Assembly (NCBI RefSeq): GCF_001591445.1
Contig: NZ_BCUX01000028.1
Location: 1 to 64,000 of the forward strand
Direction: 5' to 3'
Length of the DNA: 64,000 nt
From: Neobacillus drentensis NBRC 102427
GTDB lineage: Bacteria > Bacillota > Bacilli > Bacillales > Cytobacillaceae
Under the pieces are notes generated by a model, which did no database searches, was not told where the DNA came from, and saw only the letters and a list, made by a program, of their open reading frames with translations. The position numbers were made by a program, and so were the translations under genes. The stretch's first letter is position 1. Each line of letters begins with the position of its first letter. This document shows, one piece after another, positions 23,420 through 32,659 of this stretch.

Positions 23420-25336
23420 TTACACCTCTACATAGTAAACAAATTTCAATGCTCTATTGAAATTATTTTTCAACTCTAGTTGTAGCTGCGCTACTCCTTG
23501 TTTTATTTCAATATCCTTAATTAAGTTATTTTCAATTTTGCATTGGTCTCCAGTGGTATTATCAATGACACTACTGTAATTATCATTAATTTTAAATTCA
23601 TCGGGATATTCTACTCCCATACCATCAATAACTGAAAATGAAATATTACATAATTTCTCTTTGCTAATTTCTTTGCTACCGGTAAAGTCAAAGATCACAA
23701 ACTCATTATCTCCAACTATTAATCTTTCTACGATGTCTGGATGAGCACTATACTTATCTAACTTTTCTTCAGTTCCATTTGTTTCGCCGATGTCAACCTT
23801 TGGCTTAACTCTCTTCACAGGGTTACGAGGTTTAACTGGGTTATCGGATGATTTCTTTTTATTTTTCTTCTTCTTTTTTGGAGCATCTGTGGTAACTTTC
23901 ACGATAGATTTATCCTTACTAATCTTCACTGTTCCCATTGCCTCTGTGAGATCCTTCTTAAATTGGTTTTCGACTACGTAGAGAATATCCTTCGTATTCA
24001 TCAAACCATCAGTAGGATTATTCTTTTTAATAGATTCCTCGATGATTTTTGAAATTTCTTTAGATAAATTATTAATGAACTTTTTCGCATTTTTTTGTAA
24101 TCGCTGATCTTTTATATGTTCAAAAGCTAACTCTGTATGAGATTCATTTTCGAGAGATTTTAAATAGCCATCTTCGTATGACCCCGCTACTAATACAGCA
24201 TTAAAGGGCTTATTGACATTATTTTTAATTTTTTTATCTTCAATTTTCATCCCGATAGTTCTTACGATGGCTACTCTCCCTTTTGGAATTGCTGAGTCGT
24301 AGCGAAAATATAAGCTGAAATTGTAATCATTTATGCCATCTGATATTTTCAGTGGAACTGGTTCCTCGTTTAGATAAGTATTGATATATAGTGGTGTAAA
24401 CTCATTCTTCATTTCAGCAATATCTTGAATATAGTAATCCTTATTTGAAACAAAATCTTTAATTGTTTTGCTATCTATTTTTTTATCATTGACGATAACT
24501 TCCAATTTCTTTTCAAGAATAGAAATGAAAAAACTATCGCATATACTTTTAATAATTTCTTTTTCATCGTTGTATTGCTCTCTTAAGAAAGGAATAATGA
24601 TTTTTAATCCTCTGTTATTTTTTTGAAATACTTCATGAAACTTATTTTCAAATGGATAAAACTTTGTTTTGTTCCCCTCAATTGTTTGTAAATCTGCAAA
24701 GTATCCTGTTGAACGATAACATTGATCGTTATATTTATGTTCTAACAGCTGTGCTGTACCGCCAAGATGTTGGTTCCCATCCTCATCGCAATTAGCAAAG
24801 TACATAATATGAAGATCCGAAGCTGCGTTTGAAGCAATTTTACCAACGCCATGTGAACCGCCTCTTGAATTTTCAAAAGCTTTATTTTCTTCTTCTGAGT
24901 GGACACCTTTATTGTAAGCATAAATGGCCCAAGTATCTTCTTTTGACTCACTTTGGCCATTCTTTGCTCCCTTAAGCCCCCTGGTATTTGAATCTTCGAA
25001 TGATATATAAGCAACTTCTTCTTGGTTCATTTTATTTCGCATATGATCTATCGTTTCTTTTGTATAACTGTTGCGTCCATGAAAGCAAGATATTCTATTT
25101 TTTACTTCTTCAATTCCAGGAATATCATCTTTTGAGATAGTCCCTGTTTTTATCGTTAAAATGACAGGATCATTGTTTTCAAGTAACCTGCCGTCTAAGG
25201 AGTTTTGTGCATTTTCTCGGGTTAATCCTGAAGTTCCCATATTATAAAATCTTTCCAAATACTTATTGAAATTCGATTCCTCGATGTTCGGAATTGGCGA
25301 AAATTGCCATAATTGTTGATTTTCTGATAGACTCAT
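23420..25336 (-). CDS. GHKL-type ATPase heading a three-gene module
   Basis: A 638-residue protein. ATG 25336 is preferred over the ATG at 25342 because GAGGAG lies 6 nt before it. The GHKL (gyrase, Hsp90, histidine kinase, MutL) ATP site is complete. The N box is TRENAQNSLD (41-50 in the longer numbering), the G1 box FEDSNTRGLKG (115-125) and the G2 loop GGSHGVGK (161-168). A second domain about 270-460 resembles the transducer region of such ATPases. A Lys-rich linker (PKKKKKNKKK, near 490) leads to a C-terminal beta-rich domain. GHKL ATPases of this size occur in several phage-defence systems. With the next two genes it forms an operon I cannot match to a named system. Confidence 0.8.
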   Translation of the reverse strand: MSLSENQQLWQFSPIPNIEESNFNKYLERFYNMGTSGLTRENAQNSLDGRLLENNDPVILTIKTGTISKDDIPGIEEVKNRISCFHGRNSYTKETIDHMRNKMNQEEVAYISFEDSNTRGLKGAKNGQSESKEDTWAIYAYNKGVHSEEENKAFENSRGGSHGVGKIASNAASDLHIMYFANCDEDGNQHLGGTAQLLEHKYNDQCYRSTGYFADLQTIEGNKTKFYPFENKFHEVFQKNNRGLKIIIPFLREQYNDEKEIIKSICDSFFISILEKKLEVIVNDKKIDSKTIKDFVSNKDYYIQDIAEMKNEFTPLYINTYLNEEPVPLKISDGINDYNFSLYFRYDSAIPKGRVAIVRTIGMKIEDKKIKNNVNKPFNAVLVAGSYEDGYLKSLENESHTELAFEHIKDQRLQKNAKKFINNLSKEISKIIEESIKKNNPTDGLMNTKDILYVVENQFKKDLTEAMGTVKISKDKSIVKVTTDAPKKKKKNKKKSSDNPVKPRNPVKRVKPKVDIGETNGTEEKLDKYSAHPDIVERLIVGDNEFVIFDFTGSKEISKEKLCNISFSVIDGMGVEYPDEFKINDNYSSVIDNTTGDQCKIENNLIKDIEIKQGVAQLQLELKNNFNRALKFVYYVEV

Positions 25337-25670
25337 AGCCATCTCCTCTATTTATCTGTAATAATTTAATTATTGGTTTAACAATTAATAATTCATTATG
25401 GGTCATTTGATCCTATATAAATAATAAAGTTATTAACAACTTTAATCATATATGTATTGAAAGTGCGGCCATGTATATTTGTACCTAATATAAAATATAT
25501 ACTAATATACCAATTATAACCACTAAGAATTCACATTAAGTTTTCTTTAAATATGCAATTATTATAAATTTCATAAATATAATGATTAATTCAATTTAAA
25601 CATGTTTTTTTATATATTTGATAATACTTAAGATAATTATAAAGGACCATTTTCCCAAAATAAAAAAAGT
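25337..25670. other. Promoter region of the GHKL-ATPase operon
   Basis: About 330 bp, extremely AT-rich, between the ATPase start and the terminator of the helicase gene. No coding frame is recognised. The promoter of the three-gene operon should be here, but several TATAAT-like boxes make the choice ambiguous. Confidence 0.5.
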
Positions 25671-25692
25671 CCTTCATCATTAATGATGAAGG
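25671..25692. terminator. Perfect palindromic terminator overlapping the helicase stop
   Basis: CCTTCATCATT pairs with AATGATGAAGG without a loop, with A and T runs outside. The TAA stop of the helicase gene (25680-25682) lies in its centre. Confidence 0.75.
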
Positions 25693-28109
25693 GGAGTTTT
25701 TGCCTTCCTCTCAAAATGATAATGAAGGCGGTATTCACATATTTCTTTTGTCCAGTTGAATAGAACTTTTTCATGCTCTTTTAGTACTTCAAAATCCAGC
25801 TTAAAAATATCATTCTCAAATGTAATTAATCCTTTTGAGCTGCCACTCCATTTTGTCATTGGCATGGTAGTAATCAGTTTGCTAACGCCTTTTTCATCAT
25901 ACTCCCACAATTTTCTAGCGCCTTTATCGGAAAAATCAATCCTTTTGCGATGTTCTTTCTCCATCAGGTAATAATGAAAGTATGGTGCAGCATCTCTTGA
26001 TGAAATGGGAAGATACCAATTCGAGGCACCCCGCTCCAGCATCGCCAATAAGATCACCATTTTATAACTTTTTGCCATTCCCGTTTTTTCAACTTCAACA
26101 AACCAATTTTCGTACCGGTTGTATATTTCCATCTCCTCATCCGTTAATTCTTCTGCCCATTTAAGAAATCCAAAGTACGAACTAAATTCCTGTTTATATT
26201 GAGGAGAGTCGGACGCACCCTTTAAATGTAATTCCAAATACGATGGCCTTCTTCCAAGGTCTCTTTTTAAATCCATGTAATCATTGAATAACTTCTCTCT
26301 ACGAGGCTGTCGTTTTCGTGACATTTCTTTGAGAAGGTTAATCACATTTATATCCAAATTTATTTCACAGTACAATGGCAGTGTAGGTTCAATTGTTCTA
26401 GTTTTTCTGTCATTTGGTTGGGTATCGAATAGACTTAACTTTATATCCGCATTACGATAATTTCCAATTAAGTCAATAATGATACACGATTCTTTACCTG
26501 GATATAAACGGAGTCCTCGTCCTATTTGTTGGGTAAAAACGGTTAATGATTCAGTGGGTCTAACGAATAAAAGCGTATCGACGGCAGGGATATCAACCCC
26601 TTCATTAAACAGGTCCACAGTAAAAATAATATCAATTTCACCTTTGGATAGTTGTGAAATAGCTTCATTTCGGCTCACATGCATTTGTTGCCAATGAAGA
26701 CTAACAGTTCGATAACCATGATGATTAAAGTAATTTGACAAGAAGTCAGCCTGTCTAATAGATGAGCAAAAGCCTAATGTCCTCGTCTGTTTATTCTTCT
26801 CCCAAGCATGAAGCACTTTAAGAGCTAAATCTTCTCTTAACTGGGCTTGAAGTAATTCTTCCTCATCATAGCGGTTACCAAGCCAAGTTAGTTGACTATA
26901 ATCTGTATCATCATATACACCAAAATATTGAAACGGCGATAACCATTTCCGATTAATGGCATCCAGGAAGTCTAAACGAAAAGCTACATTTCCATCACAA
27001 ATTGCATAAACATCCTTGTTATCATTACGATCAGGTGTCGCAGTAATTCCAAGGAGAAATCGTGGTTGAAAATAATCAAGAACCCTTTGGTAGGAATCAG
27101 CTGCAGCATGGTGAAACTCATCAATGATGATTAAATCAAACTCATCTGGCTTAAAGATCTCCAAATGCCTTTTTAGACTTAATGTATAGATAGAGGCAAA
27201 GATGGCATCAGCCTGGCCATCTTTTGTCTTTCCATTATAGATTCCAAGTTGTTTTTCAGGCATTATTTTCCTAAAAGAGTCTCTAGCCTGATGAAGAATT
27301 TCTTCACGGTGAGCAATAAACAGGATTCTATTAAATTTTTGTCCAAAAAATCCAGCCAAATAGGTTTTCCCTAACCCCGTGGCCATCACAACAAGAGCCT
27401 TATTATACTCTTCATCAAGAGTTTTGTTTAACTCCTCCAAGGCCTCGACCTGAGCAAATCTTGGTTGTATTTCCCCATATCCAACTGAAGGATCAAAAAT
27501 TACCTCTGGCTGAACAGCAATCTCCTTCTCCACTGGCAGCATTAAATCTAATTCTTCAAGCTCCGACCATTTTTGAACTAAATTCGGATGTTTACGTTGG
27601 TATTTCTCATAGCGTTTTCGATATTCTTCTAACGTTTCTTGATTTAAAGGCACGGTTTGATCGGCATAGAAAATTTTTAGAAACTCTGTTTGCGCATCAT
27701 CAAAAACTTGCTGCTCATCACTAACCAAAAGATTCCATTCCACACCATTATTTAAAGCCGATTTTGATAGGTTAGAAGAACCAATAAACAAAACATCATG
27801 TTCATTGGATTGGAATAAGTATGCTTTTGGATGAAAAGAAACACCATTACTCTTCCAAATTCTAATCTTTATACTATCATCAATAGATAATAATTCTTCC
27901 AAGGCCTCTGGTTGAGTAATGAATAAGTAATCCCCAGTACAGATCTTAATTTCGGCATCATTTTCAGCAGTTTTTTTTAATGCTTCTCTTATGTATTCCA
28001 CACCTGACTTCATAACAAAAGAAGCTAGAATACAAATGGTGTTTGCACCTTCTAGCTTTTCTAGTAAATGATTACCAAGGTCTTTGGTAATAAGTTGAAT
28101 CTTACTCAT
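25680..28109 (-). CDS. PLD-nuclease / superfamily 2 helicase fusion protein
   Basis: An 809-residue protein. ATG 28109 has GAGG 6 nt upstream and overlaps the MazG-like gene's stop (ATGAGTAA), showing translational coupling. Residues 1-130 are a phospholipase D-like nuclease domain with one HxK motif (SFHPKAYLF, GSSNLSKSAL). Residues about 215-560 are a DEAD/DEAH-type helicase: Walker A ATGLGKT, box II DEFHHAAA, motif III ITATPDR, motif VI QQIGRGLRL. The C-terminal 250 residues (GRRPSYLELHLKG and following) match the tail seen in this helicase family. Such PLD-helicase proteins are common in defence islands and probably degrade or remodel foreign DNA. The catalytic residues all look intact. 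Confidence 0.85.
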   Translation of the reverse strand: MSKIQLITKDLGNHLLEKLEGANTICILASFVMKSGVEYIREALKKTAENDAEIKICTGDYLFITQPEALEELLSIDDSIKIRIWKSNGVSFHPKAYLFQSNEHDVLFIGSSNLSKSALNNGVEWNLLVSDEQQVFDDAQTEFLKIFYADQTVPLNQETLEEYRKRYEKYQRKHPNLVQKWSELEELDLMLPVEKEIAVQPEVIFDPSVGYGEIQPRFAQVEALEELNKTLDEEYNKALVVMATGLGKTYLAGFFGQKFNRILFIAHREEILHQARDSFRKIMPEKQLGIYNGKTKDGQADAIFASIYTLSLKRHLEIFKPDEFDLIIIDEFHHAAADSYQRVLDYFQPRFLLGITATPDRNDNKDVYAICDGNVAFRLDFLDAINRKWLSPFQYFGVYDDTDYSQLTWLGNRYDEEELLQAQLREDLALKVLHAWEKNKQTRTLGFCSSIRQADFLSNYFNHHGYRTVSLHWQQMHVSRNEAISQLSKGEIDIIFTVDLFNEGVDIPAVDTLLFVRPTESLTVFTQQIGRGLRLYPGKESCIIIDLIGNYRNADIKLSLFDTQPNDRKTRTIEPTLPLYCEINLDINVINLLKEMSRKRQPRREKLFNDYMDLKRDLGRRPSYLELHLKGASDSPQYKQEFSSYFGFLKWAEELTDEEMEIYNRYENWFVEVEKTGMAKSYKMVILLAMLERGASNWYLPISSRDAAPYFHYYLMEKEHRKRIDFSDKGARKLWEYDEKGVSKLITTMPMTKWSGSSKGLITFENDIFKLDFEVLKEHEKVLFNWTKEICEYRLHYHFERKAKTPLHH

Positions 28110-28428
28110 CTTCAACCTCAACTAAGAAGATTTTTTTCTTAAAGCCGCCGCGCTTTTCCGCTTTTTTTTGTCGGACTTCTTCTACCTCATTATAAGATGC
28201 TCCATGACACTCAGATAAAGCATGGATGATCTCCAATAAATCAGCTAGCTCCTCAATCGCATCTTTATCATTTCCTGCATTTATATATTCTTCAAGCTCT
28301 TCACGGCTCTTGTTTTTAAGTTCTTTTATGTATTGTTCATTGTTTAAAGTACAAATGGAAAACCTTTTTCCTGTACTATCGATTATTTCTGGTATTCGAT
28401 CTCGGACTAGTTTGTTGTACACAGGCAT
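28102..28428 (-). CDS. MazG-like nucleotide pyrophosphohydrolase
   Basis: A 108-residue protein from ATG 28428 (GGAGG 8 nt upstream); the longer frame to 28476 has no ribosome site. It starts MPVYNKLVRDRIPEII, the typical opening of the small MazG/phosphoribosyl-ATP-diphosphatase-like family. It has the metal-binding pattern EELEEY...AIEELADLLEII (ExxE-12-ExxD). These enzymes hydrolyse nucleoside triphosphates to monophosphates and may drain or sanitise nucleotide pools. The coupling to the PLD-helicase suggests a shared role, perhaps in phage response; this is inference. Confidence 0.85.
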   Translation of the reverse strand: MPVYNKLVRDRIPEIIDSTGKRFSICTLNNEQYIKELKNKSREELEEYINAGNDKDAIEELADLLEIIHALSECHGASYNEVEEVRQKKAEKRGGFKKKIFLVEVEDE

Positions 28429-29151
28429 TTTAGGTACCTCCAATATTGAAATAATACTTTTATTATATCTAATCATGGAATAGATTGGGAACTTTAATAA
28501 TTAAGAACTTGGGTTACTTCAAACCTCAATTTTTTTTGATAATATTCTAATTAGGAATTCAGCGATTTTCTTGCTTTAAGTTGCTACTCCATCGGATGAT
28601 TGCACGGAGTGTTGTAGGTACAAGTAAAGTAGAGCCCCCATCATGGTTGTTTGAAATATTGTTGTAACTCTGTAAAAATCACTATACCAACATGCTTTGT
28701 CATTCCTTCATTAAGAAAGAAGATAAATTATTCACTACAATCCACATTACGTAAAGATGATAGAACAATTAGGAAAATACCTTCACCCACACTAATTAAA
28801 TAATATCCAAGAACACGCTTTAAAAGTTGACCTTACTGGTCTACAGCCATACTTTAAATAATTTCTTCATTTCACCTTCCAAGCTTTTCTGTCAAGACTT
28901 GGAGTAATGCTTTTACTTTTTAATAAATAAGCACTGACAGGGACATATTTATTACTTACTTTTTCTTAAAGCACATTTTCGTGTTGGTTTGGATGTAGTC
29001 ACGATGATGTAGACTGAACTTAGAATATTTTTAAAATTGTTATTAAGTAGATGTAAATATCGATAAATCTCCATTCTAATAATTAGAAGCTTGATCATAG
29101 AAAAAATATCTACTAAAATTAAACCATGAATTAGATAGATAGGAGATTTCT
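28429..29151. other. Intergenic, nothing recognised
   Basis: About 720 bp between the divergent MazG-like and DUF262 genes. It is AT-rich with several short broken frames, none with a ribosome binding site. I see no convincing repeat or RNA; promoters of both flanking operons must lie here. Confidence 0.5.
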
Positions 29152-30897
29152 ATGAGTATAAATAAACAATTTAGTTCTGATGGACTAGTGCATATTAGTT
29201 CTTTATTAGATGGTCATCATTTTTATAAGATTCCAATCATGCAAAGAAATTACGTATGGGGAGAAGAAAATATACAAGATTTTATTTCAGATATTAGGGA
29301 TAGTATGGATGAAGACCCAGATCAGGCGTATTTTATTGGGAGTATGGTTTTTTCTGAAGATGAACCGAAATTAAGAATGGTAATTGACGGTCAACAACGT
29401 ATAACTTCGATTACCTTATTAATTGCTGCTTCAATTTTTCATTTTAAAAGAACAGGATTTACTGATCTTGGGGATTATTATAGTAGATTTTTAAAAACAA
29501 GCTTTCCTGGTCCTCAAGGAAAACTTATCCATAAATATAGACTAACTCATCACAACATGGATAATGATTTCTATAAGCAAATACTAGAATATAACCTAGA
29601 TAATAAATATAGGACTTACACAACATCGCAAACAAATTTATTAAAAGCGGTTGAAAAATTTATAGATTTACTAAATCCAGATAATGGGTTTCCGTTGGCT
29701 GATTTTATGGTCTATTTAACTAGTAATGTATATATTGTTTCAATGGTATCTGGGAGTATAAATATGGCTTTTCGTATATTTGAGACCCTAAATGATAGAG
29801 GAGCAAAATTACAACCTGAAGATTTACTAAAAAATATGCTCCTAAGAAACCTTACTGATGAACAATATCATTCTATTGGAACTCGATGGGATGATTTCAT
29901 AAACAAATTAACTGACGAGAAAGGTAAACCAAGAGTATCAACTACAACCTTTTTAAAACATTTTTTAATGTCAAAAGGGTTTCTTGTACAGAAAAAAGGA
30001 TTGTATGATTGGTTTGAAGATCAAGTCGAAGAAACAAAAAATCCTAAAAACCCTAAACTATATGATTTAAGCAAATATCAAGGTATTCTTGAGTTTGTAA
30101 TAGAAATTCAAGATGCAGCTGCTACTTATATAAAAGCATTAGATGGCAACCTAAGTAACGCAGTATCAGCATGTTTGCAGCTTGGTGTAAAACAGTCTTT
30201 TGTTATTGCTCTAGCTACTAACAAGTTAGATGATACACTAGAGCAAGAAATTTATGAGAAGCTTGAAACTTTAATATTTAGTTACGTAATCTCTGCATCA
30301 CGATTTAATGAATTAGAAAAGAAATTTCCATATATTGCAAAAGAACTCAGGTCCTCCAGGGCAAGAGATGATCATTACAAAAATGCTCTCACAGAGCTAC
30401 AAAAATTAATTGATGACAAAAAAGAATTAGCTTTAAAATCACTTGAACAGTATAAGTTAAAAGGATCTGATAAGAAAAAGGTGATGTATATCTTATCCAA
30501 ATTAGCTTCATCATTTGATCAAGCAGATTATTCAGGCTTAACAATTGAACATATTCTACCGGAAGAGAAAAGCGAACAATGGGCTTTCATTAAGGAAGAG
30601 GGATCTGAATATAAAAGTCTCGTATCTAATATTGGGAATTTAACATTATTATCAAAATCAGACAATAGTTCATTAAAGAACAAATCCTTCGAGGAAAAAA
30701 TACTTGTTTATAAAAACCAGTCTGCATTTACACGATCTATCGGTGTTAAAATTGAAACTGGAACAAAGAATACTAAACATGATAAAGCGGTAAAAATGTA
30801 TGATTATCAACCCCCTGAAAGTAAATGGGATAAAAATGAAATTACTAGAAGATCTAAAGCATTAACTAGATTAGCTGAATATGTTTGGTTTGAATGA
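29152..30897 (+). CDS. DUF262/DUF1524 nuclease (GmrSD-like type IV restriction)
   Basis: A 581-residue protein with ATAGGAG before the ATG. Residues 1-250 are the DUF262 domain, with IPIMQRNYVW and the nucleotide-handling motif DGQQR (79-83), plus FETLNDRGAKLQPEDLLKN. The C-terminal part is DUF1524, with the HNH-like pieces TIEHILPEE (His near 467) and NIGNLTLLSKSDNSSLKNK. Single-chain proteins of this layout, related to GmrSD, BrxU and SspE, cut modified phage DNA using NTP hydrolysis. All key residues are present. It forms a single-gene unit with its own terminator, within the defence island. Confidence 0.88.
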   Translation: MSINKQFSSDGLVHISSLLDGHHFYKIPIMQRNYVWGEENIQDFISDIRDSMDEDPDQAYFIGSMVFSEDEPKLRMVIDGQQRITSITLLIAASIFHFKRTGFTDLGDYYSRFLKTSFPGPQGKLIHKYRLTHHNMDNDFYKQILEYNLDNKYRTYTTSQTNLLKAVEKFIDLLNPDNGFPLADFMVYLTSNVYIVSMVSGSINMAFRIFETLNDRGAKLQPEDLLKNMLLRNLTDEQYHSIGTRWDDFINKLTDEKGKPRVSTTTFLKHFLMSKGFLVQKKGLYDWFEDQVEETKNPKNPKLYDLSKYQGILEFVIEIQDAAATYIKALDGNLSNAVSACLQLGVKQSFVIALATNKLDDTLEQEIYEKLETLIFSYVISASRFNELEKKFPYIAKELRSSRARDDHYKNALTELQKLIDDKKELALKSLEQYKLKGSDKKKVMYILSKLASSFDQADYSGLTIEHILPEEKSEQWAFIKEEGSEYKSLVSNIGNLTLLSKSDNSSLKNKSFEEKILVYKNQSAFTRSIGVKIETGTKNTKHDKAVKMYDYQPPESKWDKNEITRRSKALTRLAEYVWFE

Positions 30898-30910
30898 AAC
30901 AAAATTTCTT

Positions 30911-30939
30911 AAGGTTGTAGATGTTTCTACAACCTTTTT
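30911..30939 (+). terminator. Terminator of the DUF262 gene
   Basis: AAGGTTGTAG (30911-30920) and CTACAACCTT (30927-30936), loop ATGTTT, then TTT. It lies 13 bp past the stop codon. Confidence 0.88.
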
Positions 30940-31018
30940 ACTCTGATGATTAACACATTTGTCAATAGATAAATTAATAGGAATTAATTAAATATCTTTG
31001 AAAGAACCAGTAAAGGAA

Positions 31019-31336
31019 TTAATGATACAACCCATCAGTTAATTTAGAATGATTAACTAATCTTTTTGAATCAATTTGTTCTTGCTTGCTGCAAGGAAAA
31101 ATAAAAACAAAATCCTTCTGGCTCATCTTCAGTGAGTAGATGCCAACTTTATATATGCCTAATATATTGTTTTGCATCAATTCCCTTACTTTGTGATGGT
31201 CTGCTTGTACGGAATCTAATTTGGATACATCGTCATCTATTGAAATTTTCTTCTCCGCTAGTAAATGGTAAATGTAATGGGCCATGAATGATTCTTCATA
31301 ACGGAAACAATCTAGGTAAAGATCTTTAACAACCAT
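31019..31336 (-). CDS. Hypothetical protein next to the phage replication remnant
   Basis: A 105-residue acidic to neutral protein with no recognised domain; it has no signal peptide or membrane segment. The middle (DDVSKLDSVQADHHKVRELM) is helical. It follows the DnaB-like remnant by 60 bp on the same strand, a position where phage genomes carry small unknown genes. It is probably part of the same decayed phage module. It may be intact. Confidence 0.5.
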   Translation of the reverse strand: MVVKDLYLDCFRYEESFMAHYIYHLLAEKKISIDDDVSKLDSVQADHHKVRELMQNNILGIYKVGIYSLKMSQKDFVFIFPCSKQEQIDSKRLVNHSKLTDGLYH

Positions 31337-31396
31337 GTAATCACACCTCGATTTTTTTATCGTACTTAGGCTTCTTTATCATGTGTTGATGCAACG

Positions 31397-32659
31397 TTAT
31401 ACAACGGTAGGACTCGATTCCTTCTGATCCTCAATCCTTCCTGTATACTCGTTGTAATTGACAGGGATGCTTCCTACGGGACCATTTCTGTTTTTCGAGA
31501 CAATGATTTCAAGGTAATGATTGTCCGTGTCCTTGTCGTAATAGGCTTCACGATATAAGAACAAAATGACATCGGCGTCTTGTTCCACACTGCCCGATTC
31601 CCGAATATCAGACATCATCGGCCGTTTATTGGCTCTTGATTCCACCGATCGATTGAGCTGCGCCAAGCAAATGACAGGTCAATCAAAATCCTTCGCCAAC
31701 GTTTTAAGCGATTTGGAAATTTCCGTTACTTGTAAATGGGAATTCCCTCCATAAGCTTGACCCGATTGAATCAGGGTTAAGTAATCGATAAAAAGGATTG
31801 GTTTCTTGTATGGAAATTGACTCATTAGCTTTCTTGTTTTTGCTCTCATTTCGGCAATCGTTTGTCCCGCCCCATCAAAAATTTGCATATGGGTTTCTGA
31901 GAGATTACCAATTACATCCGACCATTTATTCTTTTGGTTTTCATTCAGCATTCTTTTTGGATCCCGCATTTTTGCACGGTTAAAGCCCCCTGTTGAAGCC
32001 ATTAATCGCGAGGTAATCAGCTTTTCAGGCATCTCTAAGGAAAAGACAAGTGGCAGAAACCCGGCCCAACCCGCCATTTTGGCAAAATGAAGCATCACGT
32101 CGGTTTTTCCCATCGATGGTCTCGCTGCTAGAATCGTCACCTCCCCACACTGAAAGCCTCCCGTTATTTCGTCGAGCTGATTGATACCCGTTGTTGCGCT
32201 TTTCAGCGAGATTCGATCTTCCCAGGGTGCCTCATAGATATCTACCAATGCTTGTTGTAAGGATGTATGATCGTCCATCTTCAGTTGGTTAATCTTATCT
32301 AGTTCAGTAATGACTTTCGCAATCTCCCAATCATTCATGGCTGCAATCGTTAGAATACTTCTCTTTTCCCGTTCCTTCCACAGATCAAGAATCAGCTTCT
32401 CCATCCCGTCAAATCTCTCTAGATCAGCGAACGATAACAGCGCCGATAAGTAAGACATTCCACCTAATGATTCGAGGTCGGGTAAGGTTGTAAATGTGAT
32501 CAAATCGATATTCTTACCAGCTTGATTTAATTCCAGCATCCGTCGCATGATTTCTTGATGTCTTGTACTTTCTAGCTGTTCCGGTTGAATGACGGTATCG
32601 TGGAGTAAATACTCAGCCTTCATCATGCTTCCTAAAAATGCCTTTTCTGCGATACTCAT
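31397..32659 (-). pseudogene. Phage DnaB-like replicative helicase interrupted by TGA
   Basis: A continuous frame of 421 codons, broken only by TGA at 31679-31681. The N-terminal part has the DnaB N domain (EKAFLGSMM, MSYLSALL) and the RecA-like core (GFQCGEVTILAARPSMGKT = Walker A, FSLEMPEKLI, FIDYLTLIQSG). After the stop the frame continues PVICLAQLNRSVESRANKRP and MMSDIRESGSVEQDADVILF. These are the standard motif region and sensor of DnaB. In homologues this position reads like AKEFNxPVI, so a Cys, Trp or other codon became TGA. The N fragment alone lacks motifs 3 and 4. It overlaps the DnaD-like gene by 4 bp (ATGA). A relic of a prophage or a read-through gene. Confidence 0.82.

Noticed and set aside
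31679-31681. TGA as a selenocysteine codon in the DnaB-like gene
   Set aside because: There is no SECIS-like hairpin after it and no selenocysteine is known in this family.
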